64,000 bases of DNA from JBBIMP01 sp037444305 (GTDB lineage Bacteria; Acidobacteriota; UBA6911), in contig JBBIMP010000031.1 in assembly GCA_037444305.1 (NCBI GenBank), forward strand, positions 3,880-67,879, in the 5' to 3' direction. The translations under genes and the position numbers were made by a program. Positions 1 to 7,960 of the stretch are shown one piece after another (position 1 is the first letter of the stretch; every line of letters starts with the position of its first letter). The notes under the pieces were generated by a model. It searched no databases. It had not been told where the DNA came from and saw only the letters and a program-made list of their open reading frames with translations.

Positions 1-93
1 GGGCGGACCCCCCTGTCAGCGAATGGCGCACGATGTCAGCCGATTCCCCTGCTAAGATCCCGTGTCAACTGCCGTCGTTTCTTGTCGCCAGTT

Positions 94-1068
94 TCAGGGT
101 CGTTCGTTGTAGGCAAAGACAAATTTGGCCCCCACCCGGTCTCCCGGAAATCCTTCCGGCAGTGGAGGAAAGGGATTCGACCCGATGATCGCGCTCAGGG
201 CGGCAATGTCGAGCGAACTGCTGCCGGAAGGGGAGACGATCTGGGCGTTCACGAAAGTGCCGTCCTTCCGGATGAAGAAGACGATCGTCGTCCTGCCTTG
301 GGAATTGCGCAGGTTGGAGGGGATCAGCCAGTTTCCCTTCACCTTTTCGATGATGATGGTGGCGTAGTCCCCCAGCGGGAAGCCCTTGGTGTCGAACAGC
401 CCGCTCCCCTCGGTACGCATGGCCGCCTGCCTGTCCTGGAAAACCCTGGCCTCCTGTCTTGGCTCGGTCGCCGGCGCCGTCATGCGCTCGGCAGCCACTT
501 TTGTCGGTTCGCTTGCCGGGATCGTCTCGGGTATCTTCGCCGGCGTTGGCGTCCCGCTCGGGGGCGGGAGATACACGGTGACCTGCTTGCCCTCGGGGCT
601 CCCGCCGCGCTCCGGGTCGGCCGTGTTGGGCGGTTTGGCCGCCGCCACCTCGGGCACGGGTAGAGGGGATCCCTCGGGCGACAGCACTCTGGGAACGGGT
701 TCGGGAAATTGCACCGCGGCGGCAACGGTTTCGTCACCCCAGCGGATCGGTATGGGAGGCCTTCCGCTCCCCTTGCCGGGATCGCGGTTCCAGTCGTAGA
801 TGAGTTCGCGGAGAACTTCGGCGGAGGGCATGCGCATGCTTCCCGGGCGCTCTACGAAGGTGACGGTCCGCCATTCCTTGTCGGGCAGCGCTCCCTTGAG
901 GGAAGGGGCCGGCCGGACCCAGGGTCGCAGCCCGGGCAACAGCACGTGCGGGTTTTCGTTGAGCACCACGAACACCAGCAGGTGGCTGATGATGCTTACA
1001 ACCCCTGATTTCATCAGGCGGCGGCTTGGCGGCCGCCACTTCTGCCGGGAAATGGCAAAGTCAAACAT
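94..1068 (-). CDS. TonB-family C-terminal domain protein (energy transducer)
   Basis: A 324-residue protein with the TonB layout. A short cytoplasmic N-terminus is followed by one hydrophobic segment at about residues 20-38 (SGVVSIISHLLVFVVL). A long Pro/Ala/Glu-rich periplasmic linker runs to about 230. The C-terminal domain (about 235-324) holds the TonB-like pattern 'GNWLIPSN...IVFFIRKDGTF...IVSPSGSSSLDIAALSAI'. It would couple inner-membrane proton-motive force to TonB-dependent receptors or act as a related envelope spacer protein. It lies 38 bp downstream of the Gfo/Idh gene and is last in the bamA-lpx run. No exbB or exbD is next to it, so its partners must be elsewhere. It could equally be a TolA-like paralogue; the family call is firm, the exact partner is not. 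Confidence 0.8.
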   Translation of the reverse strand: MFDFAISRQKWRPPSRRLMKSGVVSIISHLLVFVVLNENPHVLLPGLRPWVRPAPSLKGALPDKEWRTVTFVERPGSMRMPSAEVLRELIYDWNRDPGKGSGRPPIPIRWGDETVAAAVQFPEPVPRVLSPEGSPLPVPEVAAAKPPNTADPERGGSPEGKQVTVYLPPPSGTPTPAKIPETIPASEPTKVAAERMTAPATEPRQEARVFQDRQAAMRTEGSGLFDTKGFPLGDYATIIIEKVKGNWLIPSNLRNSQGRTTIVFFIRKDGTFVNAQIVSPSGSSSLDIAALSAIIGSNPFPPLPEGFPGDRVGAKFVFAYNERP

Positions 1069-1106
1069 AGTTACACGAAGCCCCGGTCTAAGTATAAGAA
1101 AGTCGC

Positions 1107-2072
1107 TTAACCCCTGTCAATTTCAAGCGCTTGCGCCTGCTCCGCCTGCTCGAGCACACGCAGGGCCATGCCCAGGCTCCTGCGCCCGTCCAGACCGGTG
1201 CATTCCACCGGCCCGCGCCCCCGGCAGGCCGTCAGGAACGACTGGAGTTCGGTCTCCAGGGGCTCCTTTTTCAGCGGCAGGATTTTGCGGCTTTCGATCT
1301 GCGTTCCTTCCGTGCCCACCTTTCCCTTGAGGCCGAAGACCATCACGTCCTGCCGTGTGTAATCCAGCGAGACGTACTCCTGTGCGTGGAAAAGCCTGAG
1401 TTTTCGGATCTTCTCCATGGAGATGCGGCTGGCGGTGATGTTGGCGACGCAGCCGTCCTCGAACTGGATCCTGGCGTTGGCGATATCGATGCGCCTTGTC
1501 AGGATGGCGATTCCGACCGCCTGGATCGAGACCGGTTCCGAGGGCACGATCAGCGACAGGATGTCCAGGTCGTGGATCATGAGGTCGAGAATCACATCGA
1601 TGTCCAGGCTGCGGGGCGAAAACAAACCCATGCGGTGGGCCTCGATGAACCGCGGCCGCCGGACAATCTCGCGAACGGCTTGCACCGCGGGATTGAAGCG
1701 TTCGAGGTGCCCCACCTGCAGCACCTTTCCGGCCGCCTTCGCCGCGGCGATCAGCCGGTCGGCCTCCTCCGTCGTCGCCGCGATCGGTTTCTCCACGAGG
1801 ACGTGAACTCCCTCCCTGAGAAAATGCTCCCCGATTTCGCCGTGCAGGATTGTAGGGGTGGCGATGCTCACCGCGTCAACCTTGCCAAACAGCCGACGGT
1901 AATCGCCGAAGGCTTGGGCGGCGTAGGGGTGGGCGATTTCAGCGGCGCGTTCGGGATTGGCGTCGGCCACCGCGATGAGTTCGGCGTCCGGCAGCGAGGC
2001 GTAAACCCGGGCATGATGCCGGCCCAGGGACCCGACACCGACGACTCCGACTCTGACTTTATCCATGGTCAT
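1107..2072 (-). CDS. Gfo/Idh/MocA-family NAD(P)-dependent sugar oxidoreductase
   Basis: About 320 residues, the usual family length. The N-terminal Rossmann fold begins with VGVVGVGSLGRHHARVY, followed by the family 'VEKPIA' motif and the 'VGHLERFNPA' segment; the C-terminal half is the sheet domain that binds the sugar substrate. The start at 2072 overlaps the lpxI stop as ATGA, and a second ATG two codons later (2066) is equally possible. Its place directly after lpxA and lpxI recalls GnnA, the UDP-GlcNAc 3-dehydrogenase used with an aminotransferase (GnnB) to make 2,3-diamino lipid A. No GnnB-like aminotransferase is visible here, so that role is only a hypothesis. Family assignment is secure, substrate unknown. 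Confidence 0.85.
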   Translation of the reverse strand: MTMDKVRVGVVGVGSLGRHHARVYASLPDAELIAVADANPERAAEIAHPYAAQAFGDYRRLFGKVDAVSIATPTILHGEIGEHFLREGVHVLVEKPIAATTEEADRLIAAAKAAGKVLQVGHLERFNPAVQAVREIVRRPRFIEAHRMGLFSPRSLDIDVILDLMIHDLDILSLIVPSEPVSIQAVGIAILTRRIDIANARIQFEDGCVANITASRISMEKIRKLRLFHAQEYVSLDYTRQDVMVFGLKGKVGTEGTQIESRKILPLKKEPLETELQSFLTACRGRGPVECTGLDGRRSLGMALRVLEQAEQAQALEIDRG

Positions 2073-2920
2073 TCCCTGTCTGTCCCGCCGCCGGTTCCCA
2101 TCGGCGCGAGGCCGACGAGCGCTATGCCGTTGCGGTCGGCGAGTTCGACGAGCTTGTCCCGCTCCAGGACGAGCGTCCGGGCGGCGTCCATCACGAGGGC
2201 CGTGGCACCGGCTTCGATCATCTGCTCCACGGTGGCGGGTCCCACGACGGGGACGTCGAACCGCATGTCCTGGTTCGGCTTGCTTACCTTGATGACGGTG
2301 AGGTCCTTCCGGTTCACCAGGCGTCCGGCCCTGCGGATAGTTTCGTCCGTTCCCTCCATCGCCTCCACGGCGACCACGGCCCTGTCCCGGACCACGATGG
2401 TCTGGCCGATGTCCATCAGCGCGATCCGGTGCGCGATAGGGCGGCCGAACTCGAGGTCGGCGGCTTCCCGGCCGTTGAGCCCGCGGCGGGTGAGCCTGCC
2501 TTCGGGCGCCATGTGCGGCTTGAGGAACCCGGTCGAATCGATGAGCGTGATCCCCTCCTGCTCCAGCACGCGGGCGACGCCGCCGATGAGCGAATCGGTG
2601 TTCTTCCGCTCCAGGCCTGCCAGCATGCGGATCATCTTCAGATCCGGCAGGGAGGAGCCGAAGATCTGCACGTGCTTGACCTGTCCGGCCATGAGTGCCT
2701 TCGTGACGCCGGCCTCCTTGAAGACGCGGATCAGTTTGCCCAGCTGGCCCAGGCCGAGCCAATGAACGGGGTATCCGCAGGAGTCGATTTCGGGAAAGGT
2801 CTCTTCCTTGATGGCTGCCACCACCATGTCGATGCGCCGCGCCCGGGCGGACTCGAGTACCATGAAGGGGAAGCGGCCATTCCCCGCGATGAGCCCGAAT
2901 TTTTCCTGCGGTTCGTTCAT
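2069..2920 (-). CDS. lpxI: UDP-2,3-diacylglucosamine pyrophosphatase LpxI
   Basis: 283 residues of the LpxI (formerly DUF1009) family, which hydrolyses UDP-2,3-diacylglucosamine to lipid X, the step done by LpxH in enterobacteria. Recognisable features are the N-terminal 'FGLIAGNGRFPFMVLESAR', the central 'VKHVQIFGSSLPD', and the C-terminal catalytic segment with 'VGPATVEQMIEAGATALVMDA'. I chose the ATG at 2920 (MNEPQEKFGL) because it sits immediately before the conserved domain; a 30-residue upstream extension to 3010 overlaps lpxA and shows no family similarity. It overlaps the next gene by ATGA and is almost certainly co-transcribed with lpxA. Confidence 0.93.
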   Translation of the reverse strand: MNEPQEKFGLIAGNGRFPFMVLESARARRIDMVVAAIKEETFPEIDSCGYPVHWLGLGQLGKLIRVFKEAGVTKALMAGQVKHVQIFGSSLPDLKMIRMLAGLERKNTDSLIGGVARVLEQEGITLIDSTGFLKPHMAPEGRLTRRGLNGREAADLEFGRPIAHRIALMDIGQTIVVRDRAVVAVEAMEGTDETIRRAGRLVNRKDLTVIKVSKPNQDMRFDVPVVGPATVEQMIEAGATALVMDAARTLVLERDKLVELADRNGIALVGLAPMGTGGGTDRE

Positions 2921-2940
2921 CGGAATGCCCGGCCGCCCCG

Positions 2941-3720
2941 TCAGCGGATAAAGCCCCGCTCCGAGGACTCCATGAACTCCAGGAGCACGGCTGATTCCTG
3001 CGCGGTCCACTGGCTCTGCCGCGCCTCGAGAATGGCCTCGCCCGTGTTGCGGCCCGTGCGGAAGAGGATCCGATAGATCTTCTTCAGCTCCTCGATCGAT
3101 TCCGCCGGAATACCCTTGCGCTGCAGGCCGACCGAGTTGATGCCGTAAATCTTGGCGCTGTTCCTGTCCCCCACGGTCTTAATGTATGGAAGCGCGTCGC
3201 GGGTGATGACGGAGAAGCCGCCGATGAAGGCGTGCGGCCCGACGCGGCAGAACTGGTGCACGGCGGAAAAGGCGCCCACGGTTGCGTGATCTGCGACGGT
3301 CACGTGGCCGGCCAGCGTGGCCGCATTGGCCATGATCACATGGTTGCCGACGTGGGAGTCGTGGGCGAGGTGGCTGTAGGCCATGAACAGGTTGCCATCC
3401 CCGATCGAGCTGAGCCCGCCGCCGCCGGTGGTGCCGCGGTTGAGGGTCACGAATTCCCTGAAGACGTTGTGATTCCCGATTGTCAGGAGGGTCTTCTCGC
3501 CTTTGTATTTGAGGTCTTGCGGGTCGCTCCCGACGGAGCCGTGGTTGTAAAAGCGGCAGTCCCGGCCGATGGATGTCCATCCGCCGACATGCACATGGGC
3601 TTCCAAAACGGAGCCGGCTCCGATGGTTACTTCGGGGCCGATGATGCAGTAGGGCCCGATGGTCGCTCGCCCGTCTATTTCCGCCGAGCTGTCGATGATG
3701 GCTGTGGGATGAATGGGCAT
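2941..3720 (-). CDS. lpxA: Acyl-ACP--UDP-N-acetylglucosamine O-acyltransferase LpxA
   Basis: 259 residues, close to the 262 of E. coli LpxA, and built from hexapeptide repeats of the left-handed beta-helix (for example IGPYCIIGPEVTIGAGSVLE). It transfers a 3-hydroxyacyl chain from ACP to the 3-position of UDP-GlcNAc, the first step of lipid A synthesis in the cytoplasm. The catalytic histidine corresponds to H120 in 'SHLAHDSHVG', with H117 as its neighbour. The C-terminal helical region (about 190-259) is typical of the family. It lies between fabZ and lpxI, the usual arrangement; lpxD, lpxC and lpxB are not in this window. Confidence 0.96.
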   Translation of the reverse strand: MPIHPTAIIDSSAEIDGRATIGPYCIIGPEVTIGAGSVLEAHVHVGGWTSIGRDCRFYNHGSVGSDPQDLKYKGEKTLLTIGNHNVFREFVTLNRGTTGGGGLSSIGDGNLFMAYSHLAHDSHVGNHVIMANAATLAGHVTVADHATVGAFSAVHQFCRVGPHAFIGGFSVITRDALPYIKTVGDRNSAKIYGINSVGLQRKGIPAESIEELKKIYRILFRTGRNTGEAILEARQSQWTAQESAVLLEFMESSERGFIR

Positions 3721-3799
3721 TTCCAGAACTCTCTGCGAGCGATGCTCGGATAGTCCGCCGGGCCGTCGCCGGCGGCGGGTGGAGAAGATGCGGTTACCT

Positions 3800-4273
3800 C
3801 TACATCTCGGGCACAGGTTCCGAGGCGCGGCTCACGACCGTGCATGACAGCTCCGCCTCAGCCGCGAGCTGCCCCTCTACGAAAGCCTCCCCCTTCATCC
3901 GGTAGTACCTGCCGCGCTTTTTGAGGACCGTGACCTCCAGCCGCAGCTGGTCGCCGGGGGTCACCGGATTGCGGAAGCGGCAATGGTCGATGCCGGTGAA
4001 ATACACGAGGTTCGAACTGCGCTCCGCGTCCCCGCTGAACAGCAGGATGACCCCGACCTGGGCCAGAGCCTCCACGATCAGGACCCCGGGCATCACGGGG
4101 TGCTCCGGGAAGTGCCCCTGGAAGAACGGCTCGTTGAACGTGACGTTTTTCAGCCCCACCATCCGCTCGGAACCGTCGGTTTCCACGATTCTGTCGACCA
4201 GCAGGAAGGGATACCGGTGCGGCATCACTTCAAGGATCTCTCGGATGTTGAGCGTTGCAGGCATCGGTTTCAT
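3800..4273 (-). CDS. fabZ: 3-hydroxyacyl-ACP dehydratase FabZ
   Basis: 157 residues with the hot-dog fold signature 'LEVMPHRYPFLLVDRI' and the active-site stretch 'FFQGHFPEHPVMPG', in which H54 is the catalytic histidine and E68 in 'VEALAQ' its partner. It dehydrates beta-hydroxyacyl-ACP in fatty-acid elongation. The same 3-hydroxyacyl-ACP pool feeds LpxA, which explains the linkage. It is 79 bp upstream of lpxA in transcription order and 84 bp downstream of the skp gene. Start codon at 4273; a second in-frame Met follows three codons later (MKPM). Confidence 0.96.
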   Translation of the reverse strand: MKPMPATLNIREILEVMPHRYPFLLVDRIVETDGSERMVGLKNVTFNEPFFQGHFPEHPVMPGVLIVEALAQVGVILLFSGDAERSSNLVYFTGIDHCRFRNPVTPGDQLRLEVTVLKKRGRYYRMKGEAFVEGQLAAEAELSCTVVSRASEPVPEM

Positions 4274-4357
4274 GGGTCAACCGGATGTTGCGGGTGCAAA
4301 ACTCCAGGATTGGGAGGGCCGCATGTTGCGCGGCCCTCCCCCGTTAAAGCTGGTGGC

Positions 4358-4936
4358 TCAGGGCTTGGCCGCGGGCTTTGCCGCGGCCGGAGGGTGCGCC
4401 AGGTTGTAGGCCTTGATGACCTCTTCGGTGATGACCAGGTTCGGGTTCACGTAGCCGTCGCGCGAGGGATTGAGGTAAACCACGGCATCCAGCGTCTTCT
4501 CTTTCGCGATCTTTTCGATGATGGGCATCATTTTGCGCCCGATCTCGTTGGTGACGCGAACGCGGCGGTTGTCGATCTCTCGCTGCGTGTCCTCCTGGAA
4601 GCGCTGGAGCAGGACCTCCTTCAGTTCGATCTCGTTCTCCAGGTCGGCGCGGGCTTCATCGGTCAGCTTGGCGCCCTGGACCTGCAGCTGGTTCTTCAGC
4701 GTTTCCAGTTCCTTCTGGGAGCCCTGCAGTTCCTGGTTTTTCGACTCGACGAATTTCTGCACCTCGGCGAACTTGGCCCTGCCCTCGTCACAGTTGAAAA
4801 TGGCCTGCTCCAAGTTCAGCCACGCAACCTTCACGGCGCCCAGGGGCGCCGGCACAGCGGCCTCCGTCTGCGCCATGCCGAGCGTCGGGAGGTATAGTGC
4901 TGCAAAAACAAGGCTTACGATTGTTCTTCGATTCAT
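4358..4936 (-). CDS. skp: OmpH/Skp-family periplasmic chaperone
   Basis: 192 residues. A cleavable signal peptide (about residues 1-22, MNRRTIVSLVFAALYLPTLG then MAQ) is followed by a Skp-like body: 'VAWLNLEQAIFNCDEGRAKFAEVQKF', then a long charged coiled coil with heptads at about 60-145. Skp trimers carry unfolded outer-membrane proteins across the periplasm to the Bam machine, and bamA is directly upstream in the same direction. I chose ATG 4936 because a good Shine-Dalgarno (AAGGAGAA) lies just before it and the signal peptide begins there; the 32-residue upstream extension has no such features. The tail is Ala/Pro/Lys-rich, which is common in this family. Confidence 0.9.
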   Translation of the reverse strand: MNRRTIVSLVFAALYLPTLGMAQTEAAVPAPLGAVKVAWLNLEQAIFNCDEGRAKFAEVQKFVESKNQELQGSQKELETLKNQLQVQGAKLTDEARADLENEIELKEVLLQRFQEDTQREIDNRRVRVTNEIGRKMMPIIEKIAKEKTLDAVVYLNPSRDGYVNPNLVITEEVIKAYNLAHPPAAAKPAAKP

Positions 4937-5202
4937 TGAATCTGTTCTCCTTTTTGTTTTGCGAATACCAGTGCCGATGCAATCGGTCTGGTCCAAAAGG
5001 TCGGAGGTCAGACCTGATGATGGCAGGGCCACAAACGATAAAATCTACTACAAACAGCCCGTTCAGGCAAAAAGGATTTGGCATCCCGGCGGGCTTTTTG
5101 ACGTTTTTTCCAACAGGATATTTACGCTGCCGGCAGGCTTTGGTGCCAAATAATTATCCGTGGTCAAGTGCCCGGCGCCTGGCGAGTGCGGCGGCCATTC
5201 GG

Positions 5203-7794
5203 TCAGAAGCTGCGGCCGATTGAAAACTTGATTTCCCGGCGCGGCTCCCTGGCCGGGATAGGTATGGTCCCGACGTAGATGACGTCGTCGAAGATCTGCG
5301 GGTTGTAGGCAAAGATGAGCCGGAACGGCGCGCTGACCACCGGCAGAAGGAACTGGATCTCCAGGCCCGTGGATCCGCGCACGACGTTGTTGGTCGAGCG
5401 GATCAGGTCGATCGAACTGGTGCCGAAGCTCCCCAGGCCCTGCGGGCGGGAGACCCGCGAAAGCCCGACGTCGTAGAAGGCGGACATGGACAGGGGGCCG
5501 GCGATCGGGATGCGGTATTCGGCGTTGAAGACCAGCATGGTGTCCCCGCCGATGGGGGTGATGTTGCGGTCGATGCGCGCGAGGCCGGAATTCAGGTCGA
5601 TAATCGGGAGGCCCTGCGAGTCGAAGATGGGGGTGGAGGAAATCGCGAGCGGGCTGATCGAGCGGATGTCGAAGCCGCGGATGGTCGTCTCGCCCCCGAT
5701 GAAGAACCTGTCGAAGAACGGGACCGTGGAGTTCCCGTAGGACTGGACGTACTCGCCCAGGAAGCGGAAACCGAAGGTGTTCCGCCGCTTGCTGAGCCAC
5801 CGGTCGGCGAAGAACTTACGGTACTCGACCACCGGGCGGACCATCTTGAAATCGCCCCCCAGCGGGCCGCCGGCGATCGCCATCGAGAATGTCAAGCTCG
5901 ATCCGCGGGTCGGGTTGAAGTAGTGGTTGGTGGAGTTGTAGGACACCGTCGGCGTGAATTCGCTGCGGATGATCCCGCTACGGGCGGCGTTGGCGTCTCC
6001 GCCGGGGATGAAGCCCACGAGCTGTCCCAGGGCAAACGCCTCGAATCCCGGGGCGATGCGCCCGACGCTGATGTTCTGGTAGGAGTAGCTGCCGCCGATG
6101 CGCCAGAAAGAGAAGCCCAGCGGCCGGCTGACGGTGACCGTGGTCCCGGTCGTCCGGCGGGTGAACAGCTCCGCGGGTTTTCCGCCGATGAGGCTGGCCA
6201 GGCCGAACGCGCTGTAGGTGTCGAAACGGTAGCGCTGGTTGAAAACGGACAGCCCCATGCTCCAGCGGGTGTCCAGGAGGTAGGGCTCGGTGAACGAGAC
6301 GACGAAGTCGGTGGTCCGGGTTCCGCCGGTGATGCTGATCTCGAGGCTCTCGCCGCGGCCCATGAAATTGTTCGTGGAGTAATTCACCCCGATGAAGCTC
6401 CCCGATATCCCGCTGACGCCGCCGGTCAGGCCGATGGACTGCTGGCTCTTCTCCTTGACCCTGACGTCGACATCCACCGTCGCCGTCTTCTCTTCGGGCT
6501 TCACCTCGTAATCCTTTTCCTCGATCTTTTCGAAGAAGCCGAGCTGGTTCAGGCGCAGGATTGAGACGTCCAGCGCCTGCGTGCTGAACATCTTCCCCTC
6601 TTCCAGGATGAACTCCCGCCGCATCACCTTGTCCCGGGTCTTGGTGTTGCCGAGGAAGTTGATCCGCCGGACGAAGAACTGTTTGCTGGGCTGGAATTCG
6701 AAGGCGATATTCATCGTCTTCTCTTCCTCGTTGAAGGTCTGCTCCGGCAGGTAGGACCAGTCGAGATAGCCGACGTTGCCGTAAAGCTTCTTGATGTTCT
6801 CGAGCCCGTCCTTGATCTTCTTGAAATTGACGACATCGCCCGGCTCCAGCCCGAATGCCTTGACCAGCGCCTCGCAGTTGAAGATGCCGCAGTTCTCCAG
6901 CTTCAGTTCACCGACGCGGAACTGGTCGCCCGCGCCGATGGGGATGTCGACCAGGAACTGCTGCCTGGTCTTGCGGAACATGTAGAGCATGCCGCGCGGC
7001 CCCTCGAAGATGCGGGTGAGCGGCTCGCCGACCTGGACCTGCATGTAGCCGTGCTCTTTGAAGTAGGTCTTCAGGTTCATCTCGATGTCGGCTTCGAGCT
7101 TCCCCTTGTGGTACTTGTCGGTGCCCTTGAAAATGCTGATCAGACCGCGCTCCTTCGTGAGCTTCAGGGCATCTTCCAGCTCGCTCTCCTTGAAGACGCT
7201 GTTGCCCGAGAACTTGATTTCGCCGATCCGCACCTTCGGGCCTTCCTCTATGATGAAGCGGACCCGAACGCTGGACGGGGGGATCTGCTCCAGCTCGGTG
7301 CGCACGGTCCCGAGGGGCTTGCCGTTCTGGTCCAGCAGGTCTTTCAGGGCGCGCGCCGCCGCCCGGATCTTGGAGGGGTCGTACTGGCTGTCGACCGTGA
7401 GCCCTACCTTCCGGTCCTTGAAATGGTCCAGGATGTTGGATTCGGTGAAGGACTTGGCCCCGATGTACTCGATGGACCGGATGAGGGGCTTCTCCTTCAG
7501 CTGGAAAAGCACGATCTTTCCCGTGTCGCCGTCCCGCTCGGAGATTTCTATGTTTTCGAAGAAGTTGGCCTTGTAAAGGGCGCGCAGATCCAGTTCGAGG
7601 CGGGCCGGGTCGAACGGGTCGCCCGGGCGGGACTGGATGTAGAAGCGGATGGTGTCTTCGGGGATGCGCCGGTTGCCGCGGATGTCGATCCGCTCTACGG
7701 TCGCCGGTTTGGGGGCCTGCTGAGCCAGAACCAGGTGACCGGACAGAAGGAACCCCGCAAGAAACAAGATTCCAGGCTTCAGCAGTCTGCGCAT
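5203..7794 (-). CDS. bamA: Outer membrane protein assembly factor BamA
   Basis: 863 residues. A signal peptide (MRRLLKPGILFLAGFLLSGH...AQQ) is followed by about five POTRA domains (about 28-450; the first is 'VERIDIRGNRRIPEDTIRFYI'), then a 16-stranded Omp85 barrel. The barrel shows the diagnostic 'FNQRYRFD', 'FFIGGETTIRGFD' with the lid-loop RGF motif, and a C-terminal phenylalanine (SIGRSF). It inserts beta-barrel proteins into the outer membrane. The start at 7794 is chosen because GGGAGG lies 5 nt upstream and the signal peptide begins there; the longer reading frame to 7953 is not signal-like. It sits between clpC and skp. Confidence 0.95.
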   Translation of the reverse strand: MRRLLKPGILFLAGFLLSGHLVLAQQAPKPATVERIDIRGNRRIPEDTIRFYIQSRPGDPFDPARLELDLRALYKANFFENIEISERDGDTGKIVLFQLKEKPLIRSIEYIGAKSFTESNILDHFKDRKVGLTVDSQYDPSKIRAAARALKDLLDQNGKPLGTVRTELEQIPPSSVRVRFIIEEGPKVRIGEIKFSGNSVFKESELEDALKLTKERGLISIFKGTDKYHKGKLEADIEMNLKTYFKEHGYMQVQVGEPLTRIFEGPRGMLYMFRKTRQQFLVDIPIGAGDQFRVGELKLENCGIFNCEALVKAFGLEPGDVVNFKKIKDGLENIKKLYGNVGYLDWSYLPEQTFNEEEKTMNIAFEFQPSKQFFVRRINFLGNTKTRDKVMRREFILEEGKMFSTQALDVSILRLNQLGFFEKIEEKDYEVKPEEKTATVDVDVRVKEKSQQSIGLTGGVSGISGSFIGVNYSTNNFMGRGESLEISITGGTRTTDFVVSFTEPYLLDTRWSMGLSVFNQRYRFDTYSAFGLASLIGGKPAELFTRRTTGTTVTVSRPLGFSFWRIGGSYSYQNISVGRIAPGFEAFALGQLVGFIPGGDANAARSGIIRSEFTPTVSYNSTNHYFNPTRGSSLTFSMAIAGGPLGGDFKMVRPVVEYRKFFADRWLSKRRNTFGFRFLGEYVQSYGNSTVPFFDRFFIGGETTIRGFDIRSISPLAISSTPIFDSQGLPIIDLNSGLARIDRNITPIGGDTMLVFNAEYRIPIAGPLSMSAFYDVGLSRVSRPQGLGSFGTSSIDLIRSTNNVVRGSTGLEIQFLLPVVSAPFRLIFAYNPQIFDDVIYVGTIPIPAREPRREIKFSIGRSF

Positions 7795-7960
7795 CAAACC
7801 TCCCGGGTTAAGCTCATCCGGACAAAACGCATATGTTAGACAAAAGCCGGTGCGAAATCCAGCATTTGGATTTCTCCGGGACGTGACCCCGATCCAAGGA
7901 TTGACGGAAAAAGTCCATGTTGAATAGACTTCGGCTCGATCCCGAGGTTTCATTTTAATT

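Noticed and set aside
1131..2765. 544-codon plus-strand open frame
   Set aside because: Antisense to the Gfo/Idh and lpxI genes, which have clear family motifs; no ribosome-binding site or protein-like composition.
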